A stretch of DNA of 64,000 nucleotides from Pseudoxanthomonas kalamensis DSM 18571 (GTDB lineage: Bacteria; Pseudomonadota; Gammaproteobacteria; Xanthomonadales; Xanthomonadaceae): the NCBI RefSeq assembly GCF_010211745.1, contig NZ_PDWQ01000005.1, forward strand, positions 227,637 through 291,636, given 5' to 3'. Each line of letters opens with the position of its first letter. The stretch's first letter is position 1. Of the stretch, positions 1-11,397 are shown one piece after another. The notes under the pieces are model-generated. The model was not told the DNA's origin and searched no databases. It saw only the letters and a program-made list of their open reading frames with translations. Both the position numbers and the translations under genes were made by a program.

Positions 1-1104
1 CGCGTACAGCGGGAAGGCGTCGTCATCGACATCCAGCACGCCGTAGCGGCCGACCAGTTCGAACGCACCCCAGTTGCCCGTGCCCGGCTTCACCGGCCAT
101 GCCGGCTTCACGCCCTTGTAGCTGGCGGCCTCGCCGGTCAGCACGTAGCTGGCGGTCGCTTCCCAGGCGCGGTTGTCCAGCGTCGCGCGCGCATCGCTGT
201 TGCCAACCCGCTGCCTGGAAACCACGTATTCGGCCATCAGTCCGAACCGGTCGCGGTAGTAATACCCCTGCGGGGAAATGCGGGTGCGTCGGCCCGCGGC
301 GGCAACGTCGGCGCGGTACGAGAAGAACTGCTTCTGCCCCGCGCTGCGATAGCGTGGCAGGTAGTCGTTGCCTGCGCCCACGGTATCGCCGGTGCTGGCG
401 CCGATGCCGAAGCCGAGACCGGACCATGCATTCTCCTGCCCGCGAAACGGCTCCAGGAACAGGCGGCCCGCCCATTCGTAACGATCATCCGGATTCGACG
501 CCACCACGTCGCGGCCATCCACGCTGCCGTAGAACACGCCGAATGCGTAACTCGCCTGTTGCCATCGCAGGCGGCCCTGAAGTTGCAGGCCGATGTCACG
601 GTTCGGCGCCAGTTCGCTGGCCGTCGAGCGTTCCATCATCGGCAGCGAAGACGAGGACTGCAGCCGTTCCAGCCCGACCGGAGAGGTGAACTTGCCGATC
701 CGCAGCGCATGCCCACCGCCGAGCCGGAGGTCCGCATAAGCGTCCACGATGTTGGTACCGCTGCCCGCAAGTTCCGGCGTCAGACGGAAGTCCACTCGAC
801 CGGCCAGCGTCCCTTCGATGATCGGCCGCGCAGTACGCCAGAGGAAAGTATCGTCGGCACCCGAATAGAAGCGGCCATCGCCCTGCAGCAAGCCGCGCAA
901 TCGGATCTCGTACTCTCCATCGGTGGATCGCCATGCCAGCCCGCCGCCATCGACCTTGAACGCCGATGCCTGCGGGACCGGTTCTGCATCCTGCGCCGCC
1001 ACAGCCGACGCTTGCGGACTGGCCCACAGCGGCAGCGCGACCAATCCGGCCGCCAACCACAGCGCCATTGCCGCCCATCCGGTTTGCCTGCGCAACATCC
1101 CCAT
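1..1104 (-). CDS. phosphate-selective porin (OprO/OprP family), 3' end cut by window edge
   Basis: An open frame of 368 codons runs off the left edge with no stop. The protein starts with a basic stretch and a hydrophobic segment (about residues 10-30) that reads as a signal peptide ending near ASPQASA. The rest is beta-barrel-like: short alternating strands, many aromatic and Gly residues, and the features RLRGLLQGDGRFYSG, RIGKFTSPVGLERLQS and NRDIGLQLQGRL, which are typical of OprO/OprP porins that take up phosphate or polyphosphate across the outer membrane. The ATG at 1104 follows a GGGAAGGGG stretch; an in-frame ATG at 1098 is the alternative. It is divergent from kbl with 86 bases between the starts. 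Substrate is inferred from the family only. Confidence 0.8.
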   Translation of the reverse strand, partial: MGMLRRQTGWAAMALWLAAGLVALPLWASPQASAVAAQDAEPVPQASAFKVDGGGLAWRSTDGEYEIRLRGLLQGDGRFYSGADDTFLWRTARPIIEGTLAGRVDFRLTPELAGSGTNIVDAYADLRLGGGHALRIGKFTSPVGLERLQSSSSLPMMERSTASELAPNRDIGLQLQGRLRWQQASYAFGVFYGSVDGRDVVASNPDDRYEWAGRLFLEPFRGQENAWSGLGFGIGASTGDTVGAGNDYLPRYRSAGQKQFFSYRADVAAAGRRTRISPQGYYYRDRFGLMAEYVVSRQRVGNSDARATLDNRAWEATASYVLTGEAASYKGVKPAWPVKPGTGNWGAFELVGRYGVLDVDDDAFPLYA

Positions 1105-1190
1105 TCCCCTTCCCGCCTCGATCCGGCACCGCAGGGTCCATCCGCGAGCGTGCATCTGGTTAAGATGGCACTTTTCCACGATCCGGCGCC

Positions 1191-2390
1191 ATGTCCAACT
1201 CCCTGACCGACCGCTATACCGACGAACTGGTCGCACTTCGCGAACAGGGCCTGTTCAAGTCCGAGCGCATCATCGCCAGCCCCCAATCCGCCGAAATCGT
1301 GCTGGCGGACGGTCGCAAGGTACTGAACTTCTGCGCCAACAACTACCTGGGCCTGGCCGATCATCCCGACATCATCGCCGCGGCCAAGGCGGCGCTGGAT
1401 ACCCACGGCTTCGGCATGGCCTCGGTGCGCTTCATCTGCGGCACCCAGGACCTGCACAAGCAGCTGGAACGGACCATCGCCGATTTCTTCGGTACCGAGG
1501 ACACCATCCTGTACGCCGCCTGCTTCGACGCCAACGGCGGCCTGTACGAACCGTTGCTCGACGAGAACGACGCCATCATCTCCGACGCGCTCAACCATGC
1601 CTCGATCATCGACGGCGTGCGTCTGTGCAAGGCCAGGCGCTACCGCTACGCCAATTGCGACATGGCCGATCTGGAAGCGCAGTTGCAGGCGGCCGATGCC
1701 GCCGGCGCACGGACCAAGCTGATCTCCACCGACGGCGTGTTCTCGATGGACGGCTTCATCGCCCCGCTGGACCAGATCGTCGCGCTGGCCGAAAAGTACA
1801 ACGCGCTGGTGCACATCGACGAATGCCACGCCACCGGCTTCCTCGGCCAGGGCGGCCGCGGCTCGGCCGAGGTCAAGGGCGTGCTGGAGCGGATCGACAT
1901 CTTCACCGGCACCCTGGGCAAGGCGATGGGCGGTGCCTTGGGCGGCTTCACCACCGCGCGCAAGGAGGTCGTCGAACTGCTGCGCCAGCGCTCGCGGCCC
2001 TACCTGTTCTCCAATTCGCTGCCGCCGCACGTGGTGGCCGCCGGAATCAAGGCCTTCGACATGCTCGATGCGGCCGCCGACCTGCGCGAACGGCTGGCGG
2101 ACAACACCCGCCATTTCCGCGAACGCATGGCCGCCGCCGGTTTCGACCTGAAGCCCGGCTCGCATCCGATCTGCCCGGTGATGCTGTACGACGCACCGCT
2201 GGCTCAGCGTTTCGCCCAGCGCCTGCTGGAAGAAGGCATCTACGCGATCGGCTTCTTCTTCCCGGTCGTGCCCAAGGGGCAGGCGCGCATCCGCACCCAG
2301 ATGAGCGCCGCGCACACCCGCGAACACCTGGATTTCGCCATCGATGCGTTCACCCGCATTGGCCACGAACTCGGCGTGCTGAAGCGCTGA
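1191..2390 (+). CDS. kbl: 2-amino-3-ketobutyrate CoA ligase (glycine C-acetyltransferase)
   Basis: 399 residues, the usual length for Kbl. This PLP enzyme of the alpha-oxoamine synthase family cleaves 2-amino-3-ketobutyrate with CoA to glycine and acetyl-CoA, the second step of threonine breakdown. Visible family marks are [14 protein letters not shown] near the N-terminus, [30 protein letters not shown] (the Asp and His that hold PLP), and [16 protein letters not shown] containing the PLP-binding Lys. The frame is complete and ends at LGVLKR. The usual partner tdh (threonine dehydrogenase) is not next to it here; the following gene is convergent 24 bases away. Confidence 0.95.
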   Translation: MSNSLTDRYTDELVALREQGLFKSERIIASPQSAEIVLADGRKVLNFCANNYLGLADHPDIIAAAKAALDTHGFGMASVRFICGTQDLHKQLERTIADFFGTEDTILYAACFDANGGLYEPLLDENDAIISDALNHASIIDGVRLCKARRYRYANCDMADLEAQLQAADAAGARTKLISTDGVFSMDGFIAPLDQIVALAEKYNALVHIDECHATGFLGQGGRGSAEVKGVLERIDIFTGTLGKAMGGALGGFTTARKEVVELLRQRSRPYLFSNSLPPHVVAAGIKAFDMLDAAADLRERLADNTRHFRERMAAAGFDLKPGSHPICPVMLYDAPLAQRFAQRLLEEGIYAIGFFFPVVPKGQARIRTQMSAAHTREHLDFAIDAFTRIGHELGVLKR

Positions 2391-2414
2391 TCGCAGCGAC
2401 GGAACAGGATCACC

Positions 2415-3140
2415 TCATGTGGATGGCTTGGCCAGCGCCGAGACTTCCTCGGCCGACAGCCATCGCCACTGCCCCTTGCTAAGCGTGCCCAGAGGCAGGT
2501 CGCCGATCGCGACCCGAACCAGCCGCAACACGGCCACGTCGAAGGCCGCCAGCAGGCGCCGGATCTGCCGGTTGCGGCCTTCGTCCAGCACAATCTCCAG
2601 CCAGGCATTACGCTCGCCGACACGCAACAACGTGGCTCGACGCGCGGACAGTCGCTCGCCATCGATCTGCACACCTTCTTCCAGCGCGTGTAACAAATCG
2701 CTGTCCGCCAGACGATCGATCTGCACGTGGTAGGTCTTGTCCGGCCCGTGGGCCGGATCGGTGATCCGTGCCGCCCACCGCGGATCATTGGAGAACAGCA
2801 GCAGGCCTTCGCTGGCCTTGTCCAGCCGACCGACCGGTGCGATCCAAGGCAGCCCGGCACCTTCAAAGCAAGCATAGACGGTGTCGCGGCCACGCTCGTC
2901 GCGCGAGGTGGTCACCAGCCCGCGCGGCTTGTTCAGCATCAGGTACAGGGACTGCGCTGAATCCACCGGCACGCCATCGATCGACAGTCGCGCCGTGTCC
3001 CGCATGATCGGAAACTCGGGATCGAACACGATCCTGCCATCGACGGCCACGCGACCGGCACGTACCCGACGCTCGGCTTCGCTGCGTGAACAGATGCCCC
3101 GCTTGGACAGTACGCGGGCAAGGCCGTGGCGAGGCGCCAT
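2415..3140 (-). CDS. rRNA pseudouridine synthase, RsuA/RluB/RluE-like
   Basis: An S4 RNA-binding domain (HGLARVLSKRGICSRSEAERR onward) is followed by the pseudouridine synthase domain with the catalytic motif GRLDKASEGLLL, where the Asp is the nucleophile. The C-terminal part has the family's EGRNRQIRRLL. The product isomerises a uridine in ribosomal RNA; which site cannot be told from sequence alone. I chose the ATG at 3140 because GAGGGA lies directly upstream and the S4 domain starts a few residues later. An ATG at 3200 is possible. The open frame runs further up but would overlap the upstream gene and is Arg/Pro-rich without domain character. Confidence 0.85.
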   Translation of the reverse strand: MAPRHGLARVLSKRGICSRSEAERRVRAGRVAVDGRIVFDPEFPIMRDTARLSIDGVPVDSAQSLYLMLNKPRGLVTTSRDERGRDTVYACFEGAGLPWIAPVGRLDKASEGLLLFSNDPRWAARITDPAHGPDKTYHVQIDRLADSDLLHALEEGVQIDGERLSARRATLLRVGERNAWLEIVLDEGRNRQIRRLLAAFDVAVLRLVRVAIGDLPLGTLSKGQWRWLSAEEVSALAKPST

Positions 3141-3240
3141 TCCCTCGTCATTGCACACGCTGTTCCGGCGCGCTGGCCGGACCGGTCGCTTGCCGGTCAT
3201 GCGCTGCCGAAAGGACGACAGAAACCCTGCCGCGGGCTCC

Positions 3241-3741
3241 TCAGTCCTTCTTGGCCGATTCGGCCGGCGCCGTCTCGGCGACAGGCGTCGCGGCAGGCGC
3301 GCCCTTGGCGACGCGTACGCCACGCGCCTTCATCCAGGCATCGAACTCTTCGGCAGTCATGCGCTTGCCGTTCTGGCTCATGTCGAAGCGCCACGGCGTA
3401 TTGTCGTACTGGGTCTTGGGCTGGTATCCAGCCGCCGCACCGACTGCCGCGGACGCAGGCGTCGCCATGGCGAGCTTCTCGCAGCCTTCCAGCCGCAGCC
3501 GATACAGCACCCGGTCCACCGACTGTGCTTCGTCGAATGCCTGCGCCAACACTCCACTGGGGGTGCCAAGTTGGCTGGTACGCGCGAAGAGTTCCGAGGA
3601 CACCGGCGATATCACCGTCGGCCGCGCTCCGTCCGCCGCGGAAGGGACGGCAGCCCCGGTCGCGCAATTCCCGACCTGCTGGGCATGCAGCAGAGGAGTC
3701 GCTCCGAAGGCGAGCAAACCAACCAGTAGCAGGCGACGCAT
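3241..3741 (-). CDS. exported protein of unknown function
   Basis: 166 residues. A clear signal peptide at residues 1-21 (MRRLLLVGLLAFGATPLLHA, cut after HA) points to periplasmic export. The mature part has two Cys (GNCAT near the start and LEGCEK in the middle) that could form one disulfide. It has a C-terminal tail rich in Ala, Pro and Glu ending SAKKD. No known domain is recognised. It lies on the same strand just upstream of the pseudouridine synthase, 100 bases before that gene's start. Function is unknown. Confidence 0.7.
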   Translation of the reverse strand: MRRLLLVGLLAFGATPLLHAQQVGNCATGAAVPSAADGARPTVISPVSSELFARTSQLGTPSGVLAQAFDEAQSVDRVLYRLRLEGCEKLAMATPASAAVGAAAGYQPKTQYDNTPWRFDMSQNGKRMTAEEFDAWMKARGVRVAKGAPAATPVAETAPAESAKKD

Positions 3742-3843
3742 GTGAGAACTCCATCGGAATCATTCGGCGAGCCGAGTGTATGGAGCCATACCGTCACTGG
3801 CAAGCGGCGCGAACCGCTTCACACTTTCGTACACGCATAGTCC

Positions 3844-3878
3844 AAAAAAGCAAAACCCGGCACAAAGCCGGGTTTTGC
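3844..3878 (-). terminator. intrinsic terminator of the OmpA-like gene
   Basis: A 12-bp perfect stem (3850-3861 with 3867-3878) and 5-base loop lie 22 bases after the stop of the OmpA-like gene. On the minus strand the stem is followed by six T residues (3849-3844). Confidence 0.9.
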
Positions 3879-3900
3879 GATTCCACTGAAGGACGTCCGA

Positions 3901-5013
3901 TCAGTTCTGGACGTTCAGCTCGGTGCGACGGTTGCGCGCACGGCCTTCCTTGGTGGAGTTGCTGTCGATCGGACGGCTCTCGCCGAAGCCGGTCGGGCCC
4001 ACCAGACGCGAAGCGTCGATGCCGTTGTCGGTCAGGTACTTGTAGACCACATCGGCGCGGCGCTGCGACAGACCCTGGTTGTAGGCTTCGGTACCGATCG
4101 AGTCGGTGTGACCGGCCACTTCCACCCGCAGGTCGGGGTAACGCTTCAGGATTTCCACAGCTTCGCCCAGGATGGCGACCGCATCCGGACGCAGCGTCGA
4201 CTTGTCGAAATCGAAGTTGACGCCCTTCAGGTCGATCGACAGCGGAACCGGGCAACCGTCCGGACCGATGGCCTGACCGGCCTGCGAACCCGGGCACTTG
4301 TCGTCGCAGTTGTTGACGCCGTCGCCGTCGTCATCCAGATCGGCGCAGCTCGGAGCCACCACCGGGGCCACCACGGCCGGAGCAGCCGCGGCCAGCGGAC
4401 CCAGCGGGATGATCACACCGACCGACGCCAGAATGTCGCCGAAATAGCTCTCTTCCATTCGATGCGGATAGCCCGAGTTGTCGGTGCCGCCACCAGCCGC
4501 ATAGCTCTGGTCGTCGAAATCGGCGCGATAAGCGATTTCCGCACGGATGGCCGCACGCTTGTCGAAGGTACCCTGAATACCGGCACCGAACTTGGCGGCC
4601 AAGTTGCCTTCCTCACGTTGCGCCGGAGAGTTCGGGCTAGAAATTACGTACTCTTCCTCGGAGCGCTGATAACCGATGCCGGCCAGCAGGTACGGGTTCC
4701 ACGCACGGCCTTCCGAGATGAAATGGCGGCGCAGGTCTAGCGAAACGCCATACTGACTCCAGTTCAAATCATTGTTATGCGCGAAAGTCGGCTTCTGATA
4801 GTTGACCTCGCCATCAACCGACCAGTTCGGGCTGATGAACTTGCCCAGACCCAGAGTGCCAAATGCAGCATCTTCGGTACGGCGGTCCGAATCCTGCATG
4901 TTGTAGCCAACCGATCCGGTCAGGTACCAGCGGTCGTCGAAATCCTGGGCCGCGGCAGCCTGCGCTACGCCCAGTCCGGCCAGCAATGCGGCGCAGAGAA
5001 GCTTCTTGTTCAT
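3901..5013 (-). CDS. OmpA-family outer membrane protein with thrombospondin type-3-like repeat
   Basis: 370 residues. A signal peptide (MNKKLLCAALLAGLGVAQA) is followed by an eight-strand OmpA-like beta-barrel (about residues 25-205) and an Ala/Pro/Val-rich hinge. Next comes a short acidic Cys-containing segment of thrombospondin type-3 style (DLDDDGDGVNNCDDKCPGS), then a C-terminal OmpA domain with NFDFDKSTLRPDA and VAGHTDSIGTEAYNQGLSQRRA, which binds peptidoglycan. It links outer membrane and cell wall. The start at 5013 has an ideal AAGGAG 7 bases upstream; an in-frame ATG 15 bases further up is less likely. It has its own terminator and a long upstream region, so it is probably transcribed alone and strongly. 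Confidence 0.92.
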   Translation of the reverse strand: MNKKLLCAALLAGLGVAQAAAAQDFDDRWYLTGSVGYNMQDSDRRTEDAAFGTLGLGKFISPNWSVDGEVNYQKPTFAHNNDLNWSQYGVSLDLRRHFISEGRAWNPYLLAGIGYQRSEEEYVISSPNSPAQREEGNLAAKFGAGIQGTFDKRAAIRAEIAYRADFDDQSYAAGGGTDNSGYPHRMEESYFGDILASVGVIIPLGPLAAAAPAVVAPVVAPSCADLDDDGDGVNNCDDKCPGSQAGQAIGPDGCPVPLSIDLKGVNFDFDKSTLRPDAVAILGEAVEILKRYPDLRVEVAGHTDSIGTEAYNQGLSQRRADVVYKYLTDNGIDASRLVGPTGFGESRPIDSNSTKEGRARNRRTELNVQN

Positions 5014-7496
<2,483 letters not shown>

Positions 7497-7807
7497 AACA
7501 TCCGCCGGGAATTCAGCGACTTGCGTGAAACAAGTCATCCGAAACTCCATTCCGGATCAATCATTTACGCCTAAAGTCAAGCTTCCGGGTTCAGCCCCGG
7601 TTAGGAATCCGGGCCGTACCTTGCGCGCACTTTCCGGCCCGCCCCCATCACGATTGGGCAGGCCGCTCCGGCCAACCCACGACTCGGCCGGTACCGGGCA
7701 GCCCGCAAGTACGGCTGCCTCCCCATAACGCCACGCCAGGTTCCACACGGTGCTGTCAGCGATCTGGACAGGACCGGAACCGGGTGCAGACGGAGCAAGG
7801 AGTTCAC
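7497..7807. other. 311-base intergenic region, nothing identified
   Basis: Lies between fadH and the wall hydrolase gene, both on the plus strand. It has a short AT-richer stretch near 7540-7580 that may hold a promoter, but no matched -35/-10 pair, terminator or RNA gene was recognised. Confidence 0.4.
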
Positions 7808-8269
7808 ATGAAACTGGCCTGGATCCTTTGGCTGTCCTCGAACGTGCTGCCGCAACCGGCGGCCGATTCGCTGTGCCTGAGCACCACGGTCTATCTGGAG
7901 GCCCGCGACCAGAGCCTGCGCGGCCAGCAGGCGGTGGCCGAGGTCGCCCTGCGTCGCCGCGACAGCGGCCTGTGGGGGGACTCGGTCTGCGAGGTGGTCA
8001 CCGCCCGCAAGCAGTTCGCCCCCAGCATCGTCTCGCCCAATACCCGGCTGCAAAACCCGAAAGCATGGTCGGCTTCGGTCAAGGTGGCCTTGGACGCCGA
8101 GAACAACTGGTCCCTGCCTCCGGGCCAGCGCAAGGAAATCGTACCCGGCGCCAGCCACTTCCTGGCCCATCGCATCGCCTCGCCGAGCTGGCGCAACGCC
8201 TATCAGGTGGCGACCATCGGCGACCACACCTTCCTGCGGGTACAAAGGCTCAAGCCCCGCTCCAGTTGA
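7808..8269 (+). CDS. SleB/CwlJ-type cell wall hydrolase
   Basis: 153 residues. The N-terminal 20 residues are moderately hydrophobic and may be a weak signal peptide. The rest is the Hydrolase_2 (SleB) fold: CLSTTVYLEARDQSLRGQQAVAEVALRR carries the expected catalytic Glu in YLEAR. It continues with the conserved VCEVVTARKQF and a C-terminal ASHFLAHRIASPSWR segment that resembles the usual ATHYH region. These enzymes are lytic transglycosylase-like and cut peptidoglycan; in non-sporing bacteria their role is wall remodelling. The ATG at 7808 has AAGGAG 6 bases upstream; an earlier in-frame ATG at 7784 lacks one. Confidence 0.85.
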   Translation: MKLAWILWLSSNVLPQPAADSLCLSTTVYLEARDQSLRGQQAVAEVALRRRDSGLWGDSVCEVVTARKQFAPSIVSPNTRLQNPKAWSASVKVALDAENNWSLPPGQRKEIVPGASHFLAHRIASPSWRNAYQVATIGDHTFLRVQRLKPRSS

Positions 8270-8296
8270 TGTCTTCTCGCCCTTGGTCCGTGCGGA

Positions 8297-8773
8297 TCAG
8301 TCCTCGCGGCGCCAGTAGCGCGACATCTCCAGATAGGTGAACGAGGCCGACCAGGTCACCAGCAGGAACCCGGTCAGCGACTCCATGCCCACCACCAGGC
8401 GGATCGCCCCGACCGGCGCCATGTCGCCCAGTCCCAGCGTGGTGTAGGTGGTAGCCGAGAAATAGATGGCATCGAACACCGTGCGCATGCCCTGCTCGCC
8501 GAGCACGAAGCCGGTATCGGCCACCTGCAGCAACCCCCAGTACGACAGGCCGTAGCACCAGATCTCGGCAATGTGCAGCGCCAGCAGGGCGAAGATGATC
8601 CGCAGCATGACTCGCCGGCGCCGCCGCGTGCGCTTGCCGGAATAGCGCTGCGCCAGCTTCTTCAATCCTTCGTAATGGATCACCACCACCAGCGCGGTGA
8701 CCACGCTGACCACCCCGGTGACCAGGAGATGCTCGGCCCATTGTCCGGGCGGGATAAGCCAGGAAAGATCCAT
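8297..8773 (-). CDS. two-TM potassium channel family protein
   Basis: 158 residues from the ATG at 8773 (upstream GGAAGCAGGG). It has hydrophobic segments near residues 15-38, 57-78 and 128-150, a strongly basic cluster (KRTRRRRR, about 47-54), and a re-entrant pore loop with filter TTLGLGD. This is the T-x-G-x-G signature of the Ion_trans_2 group, with Leu in place of the common Tyr. It probably forms a tetrameric inner-membrane cation channel. There is no cytoplasmic RCK domain, so gating is unknown. It is convergent with the wall hydrolase gene (27 bases apart). Confidence 0.8.
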   Translation of the reverse strand: MDLSWLIPPGQWAEHLLVTGVVSVVTALVVVIHYEGLKKLAQRYSGKRTRRRRRVMLRIIFALLALHIAEIWCYGLSYWGLLQVADTGFVLGEQGMRTVFDAIYFSATTYTTLGLGDMAPVGAIRLVVGMESLTGFLLVTWSASFTYLEMSRYWRRED

Positions 8774-8939
8774 GCCCTGCTTCCGGCGGGTAGGCTGCCA
8801 GCATACACAGGTGACAACCCATACAGGCACCGTGAGTCTGCCCGGACACCTGCGACCCGCCCCGTAGACGGAGACTCCACGCACGCGCTTGCCGTCGGGC
8901 AGTCGATATCCGCGCAACGTCCACTTCACCCGAACGGCG

Positions 8940-8970
8940 AAGGCCGCGCTCGAAGCGCGGCCTTCTTCTT
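8940..8970. terminator. hairpin downstream of prpC, terminator-like
   Basis: A 10-bp perfect stem (8940-8949 with 8955-8964) and 5-base loop sit 23 bases past the prpC stop. The T-rich tail (CTTCTTT) is on the plus-strand side. For prpC the hairpin lacks a U-run, so termination of prpC here is plausible but weak. Confidence 0.45.
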
Positions 8971-8987
8971 TGATCCGGACCGATGAA

Positions 8988-10145
8988 TCAGCCGCGCTGG
9001 TCGATCGGCACGAACGCCTGGTCCTCGGGTCCGGTGTAGTTGGCGGACGGACGGATGATCTTGCCGTCGATGCGCTGTTCGATCACGTGCGCGCTCCAGC
9101 CGGAAGTGCGCGAGATGACGAACAGCGGGGTGAACATGTCGGTCGGCACGCCCATCATGTGGTAGCTGACCGCGCTGAACCAGTCCAGGTTCGGGAACAT
9201 CTTCTTGATGTCCCACATCACCGACTCCAGACGCTCGGCGATATCGAACATGCGGGTGCTGCCCGCTTCTTCCGACAGTTCCTTCGCCACCTGCTTGATG
9301 ACCTTGTTGCGTGGATCGCCGACGGTGTACACCGGATGGCCGAAGCCGATCACCACTTCCTTGCGCTCGACGCGCGCCTTGATGTCGGCCTCCGCCTCGT
9401 CCGGGCTGTCGTAGCGCTTCTGCACTTCGAACGCCACTTCGTTGGCGCCGCCGTGCTTGGGCCCGCGCAGCGCGCCGATGCCGCCGGCGATCGCGCTGTA
9501 CATGTCCGAGCCGGTGCCGGCGATGACGCGACAGGTGAAGGTGGACGCGTTGAATTCATGTTCCGCGTACAGGATCAGGCTGGTGTGCATGGCGCGCACC
9601 CAGCTTTCCGGCGGCGTGGTGCCGTGCAGCAGGTGCAGGAAATGGCCGCCGATGCTGTCGTCGTCGGTTTCCACTTCGATCCGCTTGCCGTTGTAGGCGT
9701 AGTGGTACCAGTACAGCAGCATCGAACCCAGCGACGCCATCAGCTTGTCGGCGATGTCGCGCGCGCCCGGATGATTGTGGTCGTCCTTCTCCGGCTTGAC
9801 GCAGCCCAGCACCGAGACGCCGGTGCGCATCACGTCCATCGGATGACTCGACGGCGGCAGCTGCTCCAGCGCGGTCTTGACCGCTGCCGGCAACCCGCGC
9901 AGCGACTTCAGCTTGGCCTTGTACGCGGCCAGCTCGGCGCGGGTCGGCAGCTTGCCGTGCACCAGCAAGTGGGCGATTTCCTCGAACTCGCTGGTGGTGG
10001 CCAGGTCGAGGATGTCGTAACCGCGGTAGGCCAGGTCGTTGCCGGTACGGCCGACGGTGCACAGCGCGGTGTTGCCGGCGGCGGTGCCGGACAGGGCGAC
10101 CGACTTCTTCGGCTTGAACGCCGTGGCAGGGGTGGCTTCGCTCAT
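8988..10145 (-). CDS. prpC: 2-methylcitrate synthase
   Basis: 385 residues, the short citrate-synthase type used for propionate. It condenses propionyl-CoA with oxaloacetate to 2-methylcitrate. Active-site regions are intact: [10 protein letters not shown] and [15 protein letters not shown] carry the two catalytic His, and FPNLDWFSA carries the catalytic Asp. The N-terminal part ([27 protein letters not shown]) is characteristic of PrpC rather than of hexameric GltA. A GGGAGA ribosome binding site precedes the ATG at 10145. It follows prpB on the same strand after a 206-base gap holding a strong hairpin, so the two may be one transcript with separate stabilities. Confidence 0.93.
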   Translation of the reverse strand: MSEATPATAFKPKKSVALSGTAAGNTALCTVGRTGNDLAYRGYDILDLATTSEFEEIAHLLVHGKLPTRAELAAYKAKLKSLRGLPAAVKTALEQLPPSSHPMDVMRTGVSVLGCVKPEKDDHNHPGARDIADKLMASLGSMLLYWYHYAYNGKRIEVETDDDSIGGHFLHLLHGTTPPESWVRAMHTSLILYAEHEFNASTFTCRVIAGTGSDMYSAIAGGIGALRGPKHGGANEVAFEVQKRYDSPDEAEADIKARVERKEVVIGFGHPVYTVGDPRNKVIKQVAKELSEEAGSTRMFDIAERLESVMWDIKKMFPNLDWFSAVSYHMMGVPTDMFTPLFVISRTSGWSAHVIEQRIDGKIIRPSANYTGPEDQAFVPIDQRG

Positions 10146-10283
10146 GGTGGTGTCTCCCGGTTTGCGTGTAATTGGAACGCGGACAGCAGGCGTAGCGCTG
10201 CCGCGCGATGGCCGCTAGGGCGATGGCGGCACGTTGGAAGGAAAGAAGCGGCTGGGAAGCCGCGCCTGCACGCGCCGGAGGCT

Positions 10284-10311
10284 ACCGGACATGGCGCAAG
10301 CCATGTCCGGT
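10284..10311. other. 12-bp perfect hairpin with 4-base loop between prpB and prpC
   Basis: Arms 10284-10295 and 10300-10311 pair perfectly around a 4-base loop (GCAA on plus, TTGC in the prp transcript). No T-run follows on either side, so it is more likely an mRNA processing or stability element than a terminator. Confidence 0.55.
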
Positions 10312-10351
10312 CCGCCGGCCGACCACGGCTGCCGACGCGGCGCGGCCAGGG

Positions 10352-11236
10352 TCATGGCTTGCCCGCGAACAGCGCATCGAGCTTCTGCTCGAAGGCGTGG
10401 TAGCCGATGCGGTCGTACAGTTCGTCGCGCGTCTGCATCATGTCGACGACGTTCTTCTGATGACCGTCGCGGCGGATCGCTTCGTACACGGTCTCGGCGG
10501 CCTTGTTCATTGCCCGGAACGCCGACAGCGGATACAGCTGGATCGCCACCCCGGCCGAGGCCAGTTCCTCGCGGGTGAACAGCGGCGTCTTGCCGAACTC
10601 GGTGATGTTGGCCAGCACCGGCACCTTCACCGCCTCGACGAACCGACGGTAGGTGTCGAGGTCGTAGGCAGCCTCGGCGAAGATGCCGTCGGCGCCGGCC
10701 TCGACACAGGCGATGGCGCGTTCGATTGCTGCGTCCACGCCGTCGACCTGGATCGCGTCGGTGCGCGCGATCAGGAAGAAGTCCGGGTCGGTCTTCGCAT
10801 CGGCGGCTGCCTTCACCCGGTCGGCCATTTCGCCCTGCGAGACGATTTCCTTGCCGGGACGGTGGCCGCAACGCTTGGCGCCGACCTGATCCTCGATGTG
10901 GCAGGCGGCCGCGCCGGCCTTGATCAGCGACTTGACCGTGCGCTCGATGTTGAACGCGCTGGGGCCGAAGCCGGTGTCGATGTCCACCAGTAGCGGCAGG
11001 TCGCAGACATCGGTGATGCGGCGCACATCGACCAGCACGTCGTCCAGGGTGTTGATACCCAGATCCGGCAGGCCGAGCGACCCGGCGGCAACACCGCCGC
11101 CGGACAGGTAGATGGCGCGGTAGCCGGCGCGCTTGGCCAGCAGGGCGTGATTGGCGTTGATCGCGCCGATGACCTGCAGCGGGGATTCTTCGCTGAGGGC
11201 GACGCGGAATCGCGCGCCCGGGGTGGGACTGCCCAT
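10352..11236 (-). CDS. prpB: 2-methylisocitrate lyase
   Basis: 294 residues, standard PrpB length. A TIM-barrel lyase of the isocitrate lyase/PEP mutase family, it splits 2-methylisocitrate into pyruvate and succinate. Visible marks are [26 protein letters not shown] (metal-binding Asp residues), [18 protein letters not shown] with the catalytic Cys in the KRCGH motif, and [12 protein letters not shown]. The ATG at 11236 has AAGGAG 9 bases upstream. The frame extends upstream to 11365, but that extension would cover the promoter region shared with the divergent HTH-citrate synthase gene. Confidence 0.94.
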   Translation of the reverse strand: MGSPTPGARFRVALSEESPLQVIGAINANHALLAKRAGYRAIYLSGGGVAAGSLGLPDLGINTLDDVLVDVRRITDVCDLPLLVDIDTGFGPSAFNIERTVKSLIKAGAAACHIEDQVGAKRCGHRPGKEIVSQGEMADRVKAAADAKTDPDFFLIARTDAIQVDGVDAAIERAIACVEAGADGIFAEAAYDLDTYRRFVEAVKVPVLANITEFGKTPLFTREELASAGVAIQLYPLSAFRAMNKAAETVYEAIRRDGHQKNVVDMMQTRDELYDRIGYHAFEQKLDALFAGKP

Positions 11237-11363
11237 TTGCCTTGACTCCTTGATGCGGGAATGCGGCCTGCGTGACCGCAACGATAGAGGTAAGCGGAGC
11301 GACGGGCCGACCGCATTGCCCTGCCCTCCACAAGACGGTGCACAATCTGGCACCATCCGATGC

Positions 11364-11373
11364 ATTGATCAAT
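11364..11373. promoter_or_regulatory. 10-base palindrome in the prpB / HTH-citrate synthase divergent region
   Basis: ATTGATCAAT is a perfect inverted repeat lying between the two divergent starts, in a locally AT-rich stretch. It is a candidate operator for the HTH protein encoded next to it. Ten-base palindromes also arise by chance, so support is positional only. Confidence 0.3.
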
Positions 11374-11397
11374 CTTGATGGATTCAGTCAACCTGTC

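Noticed and set aside
780..2366. 528-codon minus-strand open frame opposite kbl
   Set aside because: Antisense shadow; kbl on the plus strand has full family signatures, and the porin frame is the real gene on the minus strand to its left.
7571..7600. FliA-type flagellar promoter (TAAAGT) before the wall hydrolase
   Set aside because: TAAAGT is present but no GCCGATAA-like element lies at the right distance, and no flagellar gene is near.
11272..11397. Start of the HTH-citrate synthase at GTG 11272
   Set aside because: The 42 added residues have no HTH or synthase character and cover the divergent promoter region. Not excluded, but less likely than 11398.
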